In this document: one piece after another, positions 7,103 to 7,813 of the stretch
How positions within the stretch are numbered: position 1 is the first letter of the stretch
How the letters are laid out: every line of letters begins with the position of its first letter
Source of the DNA: Candidatus Bathyarchaeota archaeon
Lineage (GTDB): Archaea; Thermoproteota; Bathyarchaeia; 40CM-2-53-6; RBG-13-38-9
DNA: 7,813 bases
NCBI GenBank assembly: GCA_023144075.1
Contig: JAGLGJ010000045.1
Span: 1 to 7,813, forward strand
Reading direction: 5' to 3'
Notes under the pieces: model-generated
Seen by the model: the letters and a program-made list of their open reading frames with translations, nothing else
What the model was told of the DNA's origin: nothing
The model's database searches: none
Translations under genes and position numbers: made by a program

Positions 7103-7813
7103 TTAGATGTTCGGATCAATCCAATTTTTTCTCAAATTACTTCTCTTCAATGTTAGAAATGTGATTAAGATGGTAGATGCTGCAATGATTGGGAGCAGAG
7201 TCCCAAATTCAGGAATTGCAAGTTCACTATCCTTGCTACATGCAGATTGAACTGCATAAGGTCCATATTTGCCAGTTGAAGTCTTATCGAATGCGACCGC
7301 AATAATTTCAATATTTTCCGGGATACTCTGTTCTGGTATTGACCAATTTCCTGAAAGGACTTCATATGAATTTGGTTTTAGAAAAATTCCTTGTCTGAAT
7401 ATCTGATCTCTATAGATAGAATTCCATTGTGTTCCATTCTGGAAAATCTTGTCTTCGACTACATAAACGGCTACATCCCCACTAAAAGAATATCCGTTTC
7501 TTTCAGCTACTGAAATTTGAGTGGTCAATAAACTTCCGTTAATAGTTTTTATTACTGTTAATTCAATTAAGTGAACACTTTTGGAAGTAAGTAATTCTAT
7601 TTCAGAAGAATTAATAATTGAACCACTTGTTCTAGAGTATCCGCCGTCGTATGCATGTGATGGGACAAAATGAAAGTCTAGTTGATTTGCTCTATCGACC
7701 GAAGCCGTTGTGCTCCAAACATCTTGGATATGATAAACGAGGAAATGAGCGATATGACTATCGTGCGTAAATGTATTCTTAATTTGTATTTGCTCTGTTT
7801 GACATGGTTCACA
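7103..7813 (-). CDS. Omp28-like thioredoxin-fold surface protein with PEFG-CTERM tail (5' end outside window)
   Basis: The frame is open from the right edge, giving 236 residues; the TTG at 7528 is internal, not a start. The first visible residues are CEPC, a CxxC redox motif, followed by HIAHFLVYHIQDVWS and FVPSHAYDGGYSR. This order (CxxC, a strand with Y-H and D-x-W, then V-P-S-H-x-x-D-G) fits Omp28-like thioredoxin-fold proteins, in which the last part corresponds to the cis-proline region and the DG turn. A beta-rich domain follows, with sequons NSS, NGS, NGT and NWS. The C-terminus has IPEFG at 200-204, a hydrophobic stretch (LLPIIAASTILITFLTL), then KRSNLRK. This is the layout of archaeal PEF/PEFG-CTERM sorting signals, which are processed by archaeosortases and replaced by a lipid anchor. 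It probably acts outside the cell as a thiol-disulfide or structural protein. The next gene starts 26 bp downstream. The Omp28 call is from pattern only. Confidence 0.75.
   Translation of the reverse strand, partial: CEPCQTEQIQIKNTFTHDSHIAHFLVYHIQDVWSTTASVDRANQLDFHFVPSHAYDGGYSRTSGSIINSSEIELLTSKSVHLIELTVIKTINGSLLTTQISVAERNGYSFSGDVAVYVVEDKIFQNGTQWNSIYRDQIFRQGIFLKPNSYEVLSGNWSIPEQSIPENIEIIAVAFDKTSTGKYGPYAVQSACSKDSELAIPEFGTLLPIIAASTILITFLTLKRSNLRKNWIDPNI

Noticed and set aside
7103..7528. A complete 141-residue gene starting at TTG 7528
   Set aside because: The frame is open to the window edge and encodes a CxxC Omp28-like domain upstream, so the gene is longer and truncated by the window.
1..7813. 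tRNA, rRNA, CRISPR array, insertion sequence or attachment site
   Set aside because: No repeat-spacer pattern, transposase-like frame, flanking terminal repeats or cloverleaf-like segment was seen, and nearly all bases are accounted for by protein genes.

Overview
The window looks archaeal and AT-rich. The evidence is a KaiC/RadA-superfamily C-terminus, a membrane-anchored KaiC-like ATPase, two polytopic GT-C-type glycosyltransferase-like proteins of kinds common in archaea, and a surface protein ending in a PEF(G)-CTERM archaeosortase-type tail. A Shine-Dalgarno element of the GGTGATCT type lies before one start. The lineage cannot be fixed from this sequence; the PEFG tail is compatible with TACK-group (Nitrososphaeria/Bathyarchaeia-like) or Thermoplasmata-like archaea.

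Layout: a 5'-truncated KaiC-family gene on the + strand ends at 254. It meets, tail to tail with only 4 bp between stop codons, a long block of six minus-strand genes running from 7813 down to 259. In transcription order these are: (1) an Omp28-like thioredoxin-fold surface protein with CxxC and a PEFG-type sorting tail, 5' end outside the window; (2) a 6-pyruvoyl-tetrahydropterin-synthase-related (PF10131-like) GT-C membrane protein, interrupted by one in-frame TAG at codon 57; (3) a GT87/DUF2029-like GT-C membrane protein; (4) a signal-anchored extracytoplasmic beta-sandwich protein, coupled to (3) by an ATGA overlap; after a 74-bp gap with a possible promoter, (5) a six-TM protein of unknown function; and (6) a transmembrane KaiC-like ATPase with a large extracellular beta-rich sensor-like region. 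Gene spacings are 26, 10, -4, 74 and 12 bp, which suggests one or two operons. No stretch above 300 bp is without a gene.

How they may work together (inference): genes 1-4 look like a cell-surface glycan and surface-protein module, in which lipid-linked sugar transfer by GT-C enzymes is paired with extracytoplasmic beta-sandwich and thiol-disulfide proteins. All extracytoplasmic parts carry N-X-S/T sequons. Genes 5-6 look like a signalling or energised membrane pair in which an outside domain is joined through one TM helix to a cytoplasmic RecA-fold ATPase. The two most notable items are that ATPase architecture and the lone in-frame TAG in an otherwise intact GT-C gene.
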